DNA of 64,000 bases from Burkholderia pyrrocinia. GTDB lineage: Bacteria > Pseudomonadota > Gammaproteobacteria > Burkholderiales > Burkholderiaceae. The DNA is taken from positions 558,001-622,000 of the forward strand of contig NZ_CP094461.1 in the NCBI RefSeq assembly GCF_022809715.1, written 5' to 3'. The position numbers were made by a program, and so were the translations under genes. Positions 36,685 to 47,625 of this stretch are shown here, piece by piece. Positions within the stretch are counted from its first letter, which is position 1. The number at the start of each line of letters is the position of its first letter. The notes beneath the pieces are model-generated. The model saw only the letters and a list, made by a program, of their open reading frames with translations, had not been told where the DNA came from and did no database searches.

Positions 36685-37554
36685 ATGAGCAAGTGGAACC
36701 TGATTATCAAAGTCGGGCGTTGCGAGAACTGCCAGAACTGCGTGATCGCCACGCGGGACGAACACGTCGGCAACGACTTCCCCGGTTACGCCGCACCCGC
36801 CGCGGCCAGCGCCGAGAGCCCCGTCCGCATCCTGCGTCGTGTACAGGGCGCTTCGCATATGGTCGAGACCACTTATCTGCCGGTCATGTGCAACCATTGC
36901 GACGACGCGCCCTGCATGCGTGTGGGCGGCAGCGCCGTTCGCAAGCGTGCCGACGGCATCGTCATCATCGATCCGGACAAGGCGCGAGGCCGAAAGGACA
37001 TCGTCAAGGCCTGCCCCTACAAGGCAATCGTCTGGAACGAAGAGCTGCAACTGCCGCAGATCTGGATCTTCGATGCTCATTTGCTCGACCAGGGTTGGTC
37101 CCGCCCGCGTTGTCAGCAGTCGTGCCCCACCGATGTCTTCGAGACGGTCAAGCTCGACGACACGGCGATGGCCGAAAAGGCCCGACGCGAGGGACTCAAG
37201 GTATTGCGACCCAACCTGGGCACGAAGCCCCGCGTCTGGTATAGCGGCCTCGAGCGTTGGGAAACGTGCTTCGTCGGCGGAAGTGTCAGTGTCCAGGCAG
37301 GAGACGTGGTCGAGTGTGTCACGGATGCGGTCGTCGCCTTGTATGTAGGTAATCTGCAGGTAGCCGAAACCGTCTCGGACGGCTTCGGCGATTTCCGGTT
37401 CGACGGCCTGGCCGGGGGCAGCGGCCTCTACCGAGTCAAAATCCGACATGCCCTCGGCAACGCTTGGCGCGAGTGCGAATTGGGCGACAGCGCCTACTTG
37501 GGCGAGATCAGGCTCAGTCAGTCGACAAACGCCGTGGCGATCGAGTGCTCATGA
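36685..37554 (+). CDS. 4Fe-4S subunit with C-terminal Ig-like domain, transhydroxylase small-subunit-like
   Basis: 289 residues. The N-terminal 200 residues are a DmsB/BthL-type ferredoxin domain with cysteines in VGRCENCQNC, MCNHCDDAPC, VKACPY and PRCQQSCPTD. Residues about 205-289 (SVSVQAGDVVECVTDAVVAL, then FGDFRFDGLAGGSGLYRVKI) look like a carboxypeptidase-regulatory/Ig-like beta domain. That combination is the one described for the small subunit of pyrogallol-phloroglucinol transhydroxylase. The ribosome-binding site is GTGAGGA. The pair probably forms a heterodimer that moves hydroxyl groups on, or oxidises, a polyphenol; the true substrate is unknown. Confidence 0.85.
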   Translation: MSKWNLIIKVGRCENCQNCVIATRDEHVGNDFPGYAAPAAASAESPVRILRRVQGASHMVETTYLPVMCNHCDDAPCMRVGGSAVRKRADGIVIIDPDKARGRKDIVKACPYKAIVWNEELQLPQIWIFDAHLLDQGWSRPRCQQSCPTDVFETVKLDDTAMAEKARREGLKVLRPNLGTKPRVWYSGLERWETCFVGGSVSVQAGDVVECVTDAVVALYVGNLQVAETVSDGFGDFRFDGLAGGSGLYRVKIRHALGNAWRECELGDSAYLGEIRLSQSTNAVAIECS

Positions 37555-37697
37555 TCCGGGCAAGGCTGGCCGCTACAGCAGTCGCACCGATCTCCGTAGC
37601 ACCGCCCTCGCGTTTCATGAGAACTTCACCGGCCACAGCCAGGCGGCTACCGTCTCCTGTGGCCGTGACCAAACTTCATTGAATCGGGAGTATCGGG

Positions 37698-37943
37698 ATG
37701 ACACTACTGCATGCCGATTCCAGCATCATCGGCGATCAATCGGTAAGCCGACTGCTCACGGCTTCGATCGTCGCATCTCACAAGAAGGTCAATCCTTCAA
37801 TTGAAATTGCCTGCCATGACCTTGCTGCCGAGCCGCTCGACCATCTCGACGGTCCCGAGTTCGCCGTGGTACGAGACTCGGAGCCGATCGCTGGCCCCAC
37901 TGTATCGCATAGTCAGCAAGTCCATGATTACTTTGACCATTAA
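37698..37943 (+). pseudogene. FMN-dependent NADH-azoreductase (AzoR), N-terminal fragment
   Basis: The reading MTLLHADSSIIGDQSVSRLL then TASIVASHKKVNPSIEIACH and DLAAEPLDHLDG matches the flavodoxin-like N-terminus of AzoR azoreductases, including the FMN-phosphate loop S-S-I-x-G-D-x-S-V-S-R. After about 52 residues the similarity fades and the frame closes at 37943, where 200 residues would be expected. The start retains a GGGAGTATCGGG leader. The downstream part has been lost. Confidence 0.7.
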
Positions 37944-38100
37944 ATTTGGGCCTTGATGCAAAGTACCGCCAGGCTGAGGTGGATATAACCGGAAAATTGC
38001 ATAGAAATCAAAGTCCCCCAAGATGCCGATGATTTGTTCTTCGGTGAATCGTTTTTCATTGCCGTTGCTCTCGGGAACGGACTCTACACTGTCACCGTAC

Positions 38101-38121
38101 TAAACGCGGGGAGCAGGTCAA
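38101..38121 (+). repeat. 21-bp direct repeat, copy 1
   Basis: Begins TAAACGCGGGGAGCAG and is identical over 21 bp to 39016-39036. The two copies bracket the lysE-family gene at a distance of 915 bp. The GGGGAGCAGGTCAA core resembles ends of insertion sequences in related bacteria, but I cannot name one from memory with certainty. Confidence 0.75.
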
Positions 38122-38169
38122 AAGGACACGACTGACGCGCTGGCAAAGTTAGTGAGCAAAGCTATCATT

Positions 38170-38201
38170 ATTTGTCGCGCAACGGCAACGCCGTGACAAA
38201 T
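38170..38201. other. Bulged hairpin upstream of the LysE gene
   Basis: ATTTGTC (38170-38176) pairs with GACAAAT (38195-38201); inside, ACGGC (38182-38186) pairs with GCCGT (38190-38194) around a 3-base loop, with a 5-base bulge on the left arm. It is 182 bp before the start codon; role unknown. Confidence 0.45.
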
Positions 38202-38383
38202 GCACCATTTCCCCCAACCCCTTGAAACCAGGCGATTTTCGCTTGATCGCCGTTAGCATGATTACTGAGCGCCGCTAGCGCTTATCATGAACGCCTACAG
38301 CTGCCCGAATGCAGAATGACTGACAACTGATACGACGGTTCGCCCCGACGCGTGGCGATCGTCATCGACACCAAGGAAGCAAG

Positions 38384-38983
38384 ATGCCGACATTGCAAGT
38401 GATGTTGAAGATGGCACTTTACGTTTCGCTGGTCCTGGCCACGCCAGGGCCGACAAATACCCTGCTGCTGTCCTCAGGGATCAAGGTCGGCTTCCGGCAA
38501 TCGTCGCCTCTCCTGGTTGCAGAGGCATTGGGCTATGGCTTCGCGATATCACTGTGGGGTTTCTTCCTGGCGACATTCGCGGCCACACGGCCGTGGCTTT
38601 ACGATGTGCTGAAGCTGGGGAGCTCGGCCTATATTTGCTATCTCGCCCTGCAGCTGTGGAAAAGCCCACGCTTTGAAGACATCCAGTCGGGTGCCATCGG
38701 CTTTCGCGACATGTTCGTCGCGACGACCATGAACCCGAAGGCGTTATTGTTCGCCACTGCGATCTTTCCCCCGCAGGCTTTCGTATCGGTTCCGTTCTAT
38801 CTCTGCTCGATCGCGGTCTTCACGGCGCTCGCCGTGACGATCGGTTCGATGTGGCTCACCATCGGCGGCGTCTTGACGGCGCGCCGGTCTCTGGCCACAC
38901 ATACCGGAACGCTGCTTCGCGGTGCGTCGGTAGTGCTGTTGATGTTCGCGGGCACGCTGGCGTTTTCCGTACTCAACCGCTAG
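38384..38983 (+). CDS. LysE/RhtB-family translocator
   Basis: 199 residues, about six transmembrane helices. The family signature ATPGPTNTLLLSSGIKVGFR is at residues 23-42 and the mid-protein motif TTMNPKALLFATAIFP is present, both typical of amino-acid exporters of the LysE/RhtB group. The ribosome-binding site AAGGAAG is well placed. Neighbours are an azoreductase fragment and the pyrrolnitrin operon, so the gene stands alone. It lies between two identical 21-bp sequences, which suggests that it arrived as a cassette; the exported substrate cannot be told from sequence. Confidence 0.9.
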   Translation: MPTLQVMLKMALYVSLVLATPGPTNTLLLSSGIKVGFRQSSPLLVAEALGYGFAISLWGFFLATFAATRPWLYDVLKLGSSAYICYLALQLWKSPRFEDIQSGAIGFRDMFVATTMNPKALLFATAIFPPQAFVSVPFYLCSIAVFTALAVTIGSMWLTIGGVLTARRSLATHTGTLLRGASVVLLMFAGTLAFSVLNR

Positions 38984-39015
38984 ATCTTGTCAGCGGCAAA
39001 GTTCATAACACCCTA

Positions 39016-39036
39016 TAAACGCGGGGAGCAGGTCAA
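39016..39036 (+). repeat. 21-bp direct repeat, copy 2
   Basis: Identical to 38101-38121, located 33 bp after the LysE-family gene. Flanking bases differ on both sides, so the repeat boundary is sharp. Confidence 0.75.
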
Positions 39037-39192
39037 GACCACCGAAATGCGCAAAGGTTGACATCTTTGTTTCAGAAATGGCGACGCCCCTATTTCCTTT
39101 CCGTTAATTCATTCGTTCATTTCGCATTTTTATACAATAACGGCGCGCGCACCAAAAATTAAAAAGGCGATTTGCTTTTAAAAAAGTAAATA

Positions 39193-39224
39193 GTTTTCCG
39201 GAAAATATTTCTCCGATATTTTCC
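39193..39224. promoter_or_regulatory. Nested palindromes in the AT-rich leader upstream of prnA
   Basis: A perfect 10-bp inverted repeat, CGGAAAATAT (39198-39207) and ATATTTTCCG (39215-39224), has a 7-base spacer. Its left arm overlaps the 12-bp palindrome TTTTCCGGAAAA (39193-39204). The surrounding 39060-39260 is strikingly AT-rich for this window. It is about 490 bp before prnA, so it may be a regulator-binding site for a long leader transcript or part of an older element. Confidence 0.55.
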
Positions 39225-39326
39225 GCATTGAGTATTTCTCTGGATCAATTGAGATTGATATGAAATTTTGCGAGCTGTGCCATCGTGAACACTGCTATGG
39301 TGTGTCGCAGAGGTTACGTGCATGGT

Positions 39327-39410
39327 ATGGCAAGCCTCGGGAAGCTGACGTTGTCCGAGCATCTCGATGCGCTAATGGCGATTAGCCGCATCGGCAAGTC
39401 AATCTGTTGA
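39327..39410 (+). other. Short possible ORF (27 codons) in the prn leader
   Basis: ATG at 39327 reads MASLGKLTLSEHLDALMAIS and ends RIGKSIC before TGA at 39408. It is protein-like in composition but has no clear ribosome-binding site and I recognise no family. It may be a remnant or a leader peptide; no function is claimed. Confidence 0.2.
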
Positions 39411-39504
39411 TTCGGTATCCATTACGCGGTGTGCCACCGATGCGATGGGCGCCTCGCATTGTTCGATTGTGCTTCCATTTGAATTGAGAAGAGAACAGCC
39501 TCGG

Positions 39505-42415
<2,911 letters not shown>

Positions 42416-42473
42416 CACCTGACGCCCGACGCGTGCGGCGATGTGTTCCATCTCACAAGGAGAGTATGCCCCC

Positions 42474-44174
42474 ATGATTCAGAACAGCCCCGCGAACGGG
42501 CGCGACAGCAACCACTTCGACGTGATCATTCTCGGCTCGGGCATGTCCGGCACCCAGATGGGGGCCATCCTGGCCAATCAACAGTTTCGCGTGCTGATCA
42601 TCGAGGAGTCGTCGCACCCGCGGTTCACGATCGGCGAATCGTCGATCCCCGAGACGTCTCTCATGAACCGCATCATCGCCGATCGCTACGGCATTCCGGA
42701 GCTCGACCGCATCACGTCGTTCTACTCGACGCAGCGTTACGTCGCGTCGAGCACGGGCATCAAGCGCAACTTCGGCTTCGTGTTCCACAAGCCCGGCCAG
42801 GAGCACGACCCGAAGGAGTTCACGCAGTGCGTCATTCCCGAACTGCCGTGGGGTCCGGAAAGCCATTATTATCGGCAGGACGTCGATGCCTACCTGTTGC
42901 AAGCCGCCATCAAATACGGCTGCACGGTCCGCCAGAAGACGAGCGTGACCGAATACCACGCCGACAAAGACGGCGTCGCGGTGACCACCGCCCAGGGCGA
43001 ACGGTTCACCGGCCGGTACATGATCGACTGCGGAGGCCCCCGCGCGCCGCTCGCGACCAAGTTCAAGCTCCGCGAAGAGCCGTGTCGCTTCAAGACGCAC
43101 TCGCGCAGCCTCTACACGCACATGCTCGGGGTCAAGCCGTTCGACGACATCTTCAAGGTCAAGGGGCAGCGCTGGCGCTGGCACGAGGGGACCTTGCACC
43201 ACATGTTCGCGGGCGGCTGGCTGTGGGTGATTCCGTTCAACAACCACCCGCGGTCGACCAACAACCTGGTGAGCGTCGGCCTGCAGCTCGACCCGCGTGT
43301 CTATCCGAAAACGGACATCTCCGCGCAGCAGGAATTCGACGAGTTCCTCGCGCGGTTCCCGAGCATCGGCGCGCAGTTCCGGGACGCCGTGCCGGTGCGC
43401 GACTGGGTCAAGACCGACCGCCTGCAATTCTCGTCGACCGCCTGCGTCGGCGACCGCTACTGCCTGATGCTGCACGCGAACGGGTTCATCGACCCGCTCT
43501 TCTCCCGGGGGCTCGAGAACACCGCGGTGACCATCCACGCGCTCGCGGCGCGGCTCATCAAGGCGCTGCGCGACGACGACTTCTCCCCCGAGCGCTTCGA
43601 GTACATCGAGCGCCTGCAGCAGAAGCTTCTGGACCACAACGACGACTTCGTCAGCTGCTGCTACACGGCGTTCTCGGATTTCCGCCTGTGGGACGCGTTC
43701 CACAGGCTGTGGGCGGTCGGCACGATCCTCGGGCAGTTCCGGCTCGTGCAAGCCCACGCGAGGTTCCGCGCGTCGCGTGACGAGGGCGACCTCGATCACC
43801 TCGACAACGACCCACCGTACCTCGGATACCTGTGCGCGGACATGGAGGGGTACTACCAGTTGTTCAACGACGCCAAAGCCGAGGTCGAGGCCGTGAGCGC
43901 CGGGCGCAAGCGGGCCGAGGAGGCCGCGGCGCGGATTCACGCCCTCATCGACGAACGAGACTTCGCCAGGCCGATGTTCGGCTTCGGGTACTGCATCACC
44001 GGGGCCAAACCGCAGCTCAACAACTCGAAGTACAGCCTGCTGCCGGCGCTGAAGCTGATGCACTGGACGCAAACCAGCGCGCCGGCAGAAGTGAAAAAGT
44101 ACTTCGACTACAACCCGATGTTCGCGCTGCTCAAGGCGTACATCACGACCCGCATCGGCTTGGCGCTGAAGTAG
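42474..44174 (+). CDS. prnC: PrnC, monodechloroaminopyrrolnitrin 3-halogenase
   Basis: 566 residues. FAD-dependent halogenase that adds the second chlorine, at C3 of the pyrrole ring. The N-terminal FAD motif is VIILGSGMSGTQMGAILANQ; HPRFTIGESSIPETSLMNRI follows, and NFGFVFHKPGQEHDPKEFTQ is typical of PrnC and the phenolic halogenases. Start at 42474 matches the known N-terminus and is preceded by AAGGAGAG with a long spacing of about 10 bases; an in-frame ATG at 42441 lies before the ribosome-binding site. 58 bp separate it from prnB. Confidence 0.97.
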   Translation: MIQNSPANGRDSNHFDVIILGSGMSGTQMGAILANQQFRVLIIEESSHPRFTIGESSIPETSLMNRIIADRYGIPELDRITSFYSTQRYVASSTGIKRNFGFVFHKPGQEHDPKEFTQCVIPELPWGPESHYYRQDVDAYLLQAAIKYGCTVRQKTSVTEYHADKDGVAVTTAQGERFTGRYMIDCGGPRAPLATKFKLREEPCRFKTHSRSLYTHMLGVKPFDDIFKVKGQRWRWHEGTLHHMFAGGWLWVIPFNNHPRSTNNLVSVGLQLDPRVYPKTDISAQQEFDEFLARFPSIGAQFRDAVPVRDWVKTDRLQFSSTACVGDRYCLMLHANGFIDPLFSRGLENTAVTIHALAARLIKALRDDDFSPERFEYIERLQQKLLDHNDDFVSCCYTAFSDFRLWDAFHRLWAVGTILGQFRLVQAHARFRASRDEGDLDHLDNDPPYLGYLCADMEGYYQLFNDAKAEVEAVSAGRKRAEEAAARIHALIDERDFARPMFGFGYCITGAKPQLNNSKYSLLPALKLMHWTQTSAPAEVKKYFDYNPMFALLKAYITTRIGLALK

Positions 44175-44198
44175 TCGGCCGACACCTACACGAAAACG

Positions 44199-45326
44199 AT
44201 GAACGACGTTCAATTGGATCAAGCGGTCGCCAACGAGCATACCCCGGGGGCGTACGACGCGACCACGCGCCTGGCCGCGAGCTGGTACGTCGCGATGCGC
44301 TCGGACGACCTCAAGGACAAGCCGACGGAATTGACGCTCTTCGGCCGTCCGTGCGTGGCGTGGCGCGGCGCGACGGGGCGGGCCGTGGTGATGGACCGCC
44401 ACTGCTCGCACCTCGGCGCGAACCTGGCTGACGGGCGGGTCAAGGACGGGTGCATCCAGTGCCCGTTTCACCACTGGCGGTACGACGAGCAGGGCCAGTG
44501 CGTTCACATCCCCGGCCACAGCCCGGCGGTGAGCCGGCTGGAGCCCGTCCCGCGCGGGGCGCGCCAGCCGACGTTGGTCACCGCCGAGCGATACGGCTAC
44601 GTGTGGGTCTGGTACGGTTCCCCGCAGCCGCTGCATCCGCTGCCCGAAATCGCCGCGGCCGACGTCGACAACAACGACTTCATGCACCTGCACTTCGCGT
44701 TCGAGACGACGACGGCGGTCTTGCGGATCGTCGAGAACTTCTACGACGCGCAGCACGCGACCCCCGTGCACGCGCTCCCGATCTCGGCCTTCGAGCTCAA
44801 GCTCTTCGACGATTGGCGCCGGTGGCCGGAGGTCGAGTCGCTGGCCCGGGCGGGCGCGTGGTTCGGTGCCGGGATCGACTTCACCGTGGACCGGTACTTC
44901 GGGCCCCTCGGCATGCTGTCGCGCGCGCTCGGCCTGAACATGTCGCAGATGAACCTGCACTTCGATGGCTACCCCGGCGGGTGCGTCATGACCGTCGCGC
45001 TGGACGGAGACTTCAAATACAAGCTGCTCCAGTGTGTGACGCCGGTGAGCGACGGCAAAAACGTCATGCACATGCTCATCTCGATCAAGAAGGTGGGCGG
45101 CGCCCTGCGCCGCGCGACCGACTACGTGCTGTTCGGGTTGCAGACCAGACAGGCCGCGGGGTACGACGTCAAGATCTGGAACGGGATGAAGCCTGACGGC
45201 GGCGGCGCATACAGCAGGTACGACAAGCTCGTGCTCAAGTACCGCGCGTTCTACCGGGGCTGGGTCGACCGCGTCGCCGACGCGACTGCTCGACCGCACG
45301 TGCCCTCACCTTGGTCGCGATCGTAA
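44199..45326 (+). CDS. prnD: PrnD, aminopyrrolnitrin oxygenase (Rieske)
   Basis: 375 residues, about 12 more than the 363 reported for Pseudomonas, the extra being at the C-terminus. Rieske non-haem iron N-oxygenase that turns the amino group of aminopyrrolnitrin into the nitro group of pyrrolnitrin. Rieske ligands are Cys69, His71, Cys88 and His91 (CSHLG and CPFHHW). The mononuclear iron site has His186 and His191 (YDAQHATPVH). All are present. It is the last gene of the operon, 24 bp after prnC, and needs an external reductase. Confidence 0.97.
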   Translation: MNDVQLDQAVANEHTPGAYDATTRLAASWYVAMRSDDLKDKPTELTLFGRPCVAWRGATGRAVVMDRHCSHLGANLADGRVKDGCIQCPFHHWRYDEQGQCVHIPGHSPAVSRLEPVPRGARQPTLVTAERYGYVWVWYGSPQPLHPLPEIAAADVDNNDFMHLHFAFETTTAVLRIVENFYDAQHATPVHALPISAFELKLFDDWRRWPEVESLARAGAWFGAGIDFTVDRYFGPLGMLSRALGLNMSQMNLHFDGYPGGCVMTVALDGDFKYKLLQCVTPVSDGKNVMHMLISIKKVGGALRRATDYVLFGLQTRQAAGYDVKIWNGMKPDGGGAYSRYDKLVLKYRAFYRGWVDRVADATARPHVPSPWSRS

Positions 45327-45746
45327 TCGAGTGTCATCTCGGGTCACCCATCCCTCGGGCGAAATCATGCGGCCGCACAGCAGCTCGGTGAAGCATGCCG
45401 GCGAACAAAGCGGCACGGCGATGAGCAGAACGTCGATCCATTCGCGAATGGTAAAACCGTGTGCGTTCAGTCACGGACATGGGCGATCGGCAGAGGACCA
45501 GAACCGATCCTCATGGGCCGCTGCGTTGCTTGCGCCAAACCGTCGCGCAAGCAACGCGGAGGCCTCACGACTGCCTGTTCATATCAAGATTTTTTCGAAT
45601 TTCACACTGCTCCCCCTCATCGGGGTGCGGTGCTGCACGATCCTGTCGCAGACCGGTATTGGCGCTGATCACGCTCGTCGACTTCATCGGACGGACGCCA
45701 GTCCGCCAACGGTACCGATACGCCGCCCTTCTCTATCCTGCACGCC
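45327..45746. other. Gene-free stretch after prnD
   Basis: No protein-like reading frame is convincing. It contains the perfect hairpin at 45523-45557 and leads into the Tn3 transposase remnant on the opposite strand. Confidence 0.5.
45523..45557 (+). terminator. Perfect 13-bp hairpin downstream of the pyrrolnitrin operon
   Basis: GCGTTGCTTGCGC (45523-45535) and GCGCAAGCAACGC (45545-45557) are exact reverse complements with a 9-base loop. It lies 196 bp after prnD. No T-run follows, so it could be a terminator, a stabilising 3' stem, or a recombination site left by the adjacent transposon. Confidence 0.45.
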
Positions 45747-46055
45747 TCATGAACCCGTACCTCGTTGCCAGGGCGCGGCTTCCAGCAGGACATCGCCGTA
45801 TTGATCGATGGGAAAGCTCAACGCGCCCCTGAAGTTCACGTGCGCAAAATGCGCAGGCCCCATCCGGCGCAACCACTCGTCGTCGACCCGTCGTCCTTTG
45901 CGTCGCCAGCCGTCGCCCGTCGCCTGCATGCGCTGCGTGTTCCAGGCGATCACAAGGTTCGTCAACATTTCATCGCGACGTCGACCGCGCTCGGGGGCCA
46001 CTCTGCCGGTGTAGATCGCGAGCTGAAGCTGGTGGGCCGATGCACCGGGTCGCCG
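45747..46055 (-). mobile_element. Tn3-family transposase, C-terminal remnant
   Basis: The minus strand reads ASAHQLQLAIYTGRVAPERG, then RRRDEMLTNLVIAWNTQRMQ, then DDEWLRRMGPAHFAHVNFRG. 'LTNxxxxWNTxxMQ' and 'RLSPxxxxHxNxxG' are hallmarks of the end of Tn3-type TnpA. Only about 100 residues of roughly 990 remain; a stop at 46056-46058 closes the frame upstream. It marks a past transposition event directly downstream of the pyrrolnitrin operon. Confidence 0.8.
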
Positions 46056-46214
46056 TCACGCGTCGAAACCATTCGCCGAGCCATACTTTCGGAACCACCC
46101 GAGTTGGTGCACGCCGCGTGCGCCGCGGCGTTAGTATGAGGGTGTCGTTCGGCGTCGAACGCAAACCCGCCACCGCCGCGTGACATCGACAGCGAGTTCT
46201 TACTGCCATCGCCC

Positions 46215-47294
46215 ATGCCCAGGAAAAAGACCAACGTCTGGCTCAGCGGTCTCGATCTGCTCTCCAGCCTGACGGTCGCTCGGCCGAAGAAGAGGAAAAA
46301 CGTCGCGCGCAAACCGCCGACGGTCAAGACCGCTCGTCCGGTCGCCACGAAGCGCGTCGGCAAACCGCGTACGGGCCGCCCTCCATCGATGCGAGCGGCC
46401 GGTCGGTGGATACGCTCGTTTCATTCCGCGCCGCCATTGGCCGGCCGGCTCGTCAACCATCTCACGTATGCGTTGTATCTGCCGGCTACTGCGGCGGTGC
46501 CGGCGGAGCTGCCCCTCGTCGTCATGCTGCATGGTTGCCGGCAGACTGTGGAGTCGTTCGCCGCCGGCACGCGCATTTGCCGGCTCGCCGATCGCGCCGG
46601 TTTTGCGGTGCTGCTTCCCGAGCAGGCGAAGACCGCGCACCCTCATCGATGCTGGCATTGGCACGAGAACCTGACGCACTCCGAGGCGCCTGCCGTCGCA
46701 TCGCTCGTCGCGGCGATCGTCCGGGAACACGGCTTCAACCATCAGCGCGTCTATCTCGCGGGCATCTCGGCGGGAGCCGGCCTCGCCGCGGTTCTAGGGA
46801 TTCACTACCCCGCGCTCTTTGCCGCCGTCGGTCTACACTCGGGCCCGGTGTTCGGTGTCACAAGTTCCGCCATGAGCGCCATGCGCGTCATGCGTAATGG
46901 CAGTCGTGAAGATCCGCTGCGCCTGATCGAGGCGTCGGTCGACGTCTCCAGCTATCCGGGCATGCCTGCCATCATCGTCCACGGTGAGCTCGATGCCGTT
47001 GTCGCGAAGCGCAACGCCGCACAGCTCGGCGTCGAATTTGCACGGCTCAACCAGCTGGTCGATGCCCAAGGCGCGTTACGCGTCGGCGAACAGCGCACAT
47101 ATACGCGCGATGCTGTCGACTACGTGGACTTTCTGAAGGCCGGCCGGCTCGTCGTGAGGATCTGTATCGTTCGAGGCCTCGGTCACGCTTGGAGCGGTGG
47201 CGACCCTCGCGAAGCGTTTCATTCCGACAAGGGTCCTGACGCGACGGCGAAGCTTTGGGATTTTTTTAGACGGCAGCGTCGCGGCGCCGCATGA
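46215..47294 (+). CDS. PHB-depolymerase-family esterase
   Basis: 359 residues. A lysine/arginine-rich N-terminus of about 60 residues precedes an alpha/beta-hydrolase domain: LPLVVMLHGCRQTVESFAAG (oxyanion strand), nucleophile GISAGAGLAAV, acid region IIVHGELDAVV and histidine in RGLGHAWSGGDP. This pattern defines the LpqC/PHB-depolymerase esterase family, which cleaves polyhydroxyalkanoate or feruloyl-type esters. No clear signal peptide is seen, so it may be intracellular. It lies 160 bp after the transposase remnant and stands alone. Confidence 0.87.
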   Translation: MPRKKTNVWLSGLDLLSSLTVARPKKRKNVARKPPTVKTARPVATKRVGKPRTGRPPSMRAAGRWIRSFHSAPPLAGRLVNHLTYALYLPATAAVPAELPLVVMLHGCRQTVESFAAGTRICRLADRAGFAVLLPEQAKTAHPHRCWHWHENLTHSEAPAVASLVAAIVREHGFNHQRVYLAGISAGAGLAAVLGIHYPALFAAVGLHSGPVFGVTSSAMSAMRVMRNGSREDPLRLIEASVDVSSYPGMPAIIVHGELDAVVAKRNAAQLGVEFARLNQLVDAQGALRVGEQRTYTRDAVDYVDFLKAGRLVVRICIVRGLGHAWSGGDPREAFHSDKGPDATAKLWDFFRRQRRGAA

Positions 47295-47625
47295 AACGTG
47301 ACCGCGCCTGTTTCGACGTTCGCCCAGCAGGATGGACTCAATAAATGCTGCCGATTTGCGAAAGTCATTAGTCGTGACGTGCCGACCCAGCTATTCAGCC
47401 TCTTGATTGCCGCACACGACGCGCCACACCGACCACTTCCGGCACTTTGAATTACCTATTCGTCAAAAAGTTGACAGGATTGGGTATAGTTACGCATCCG
47501 CCCCACGTAACGAGATCGCAACATTCCAAATGGGCTCTATCGCTCACCGCCGGCCGGAAAAAAAACGGACGAATCTGCTTTTTCGTCTTCCAGAATAACT
47601 AAATTCTTCCGATTATCGAGGGACT
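47295..47625. other. Intergenic region before the LysR gene
   Basis: 331 bp without a convincing gene. A TTGACA near 47471 is not followed by a -10 box at the right distance. Nothing else can be named. Confidence 0.4.

Larger units (their letters stand above)
37944..38383. other. Gene-free stretch with a bulged hairpin and one copy of a 21-bp repeat
   Basis: No convincing gene is seen. It holds the first copy of the 21-bp direct repeat (38101-38121) and a stem at 38170-38201. Base composition is lower in GC than the flanking operons in parts. Confidence 0.5.

Noticed and set aside
42453..45299. Very long open frame (over 900 codons) on the strand opposite prnC-prnD
   Set aside because: A by-product of high-GC codon use in prnC and prnD; the translation is rich in Arg, His and Val with no recognisable domain and no ribosome-binding site.
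47471..47490. TTGACA ... TATAGT as a promoter before the LysR gene
   Set aside because: Only 8 bp separate the hexamers, far from the 16-18 bp needed.
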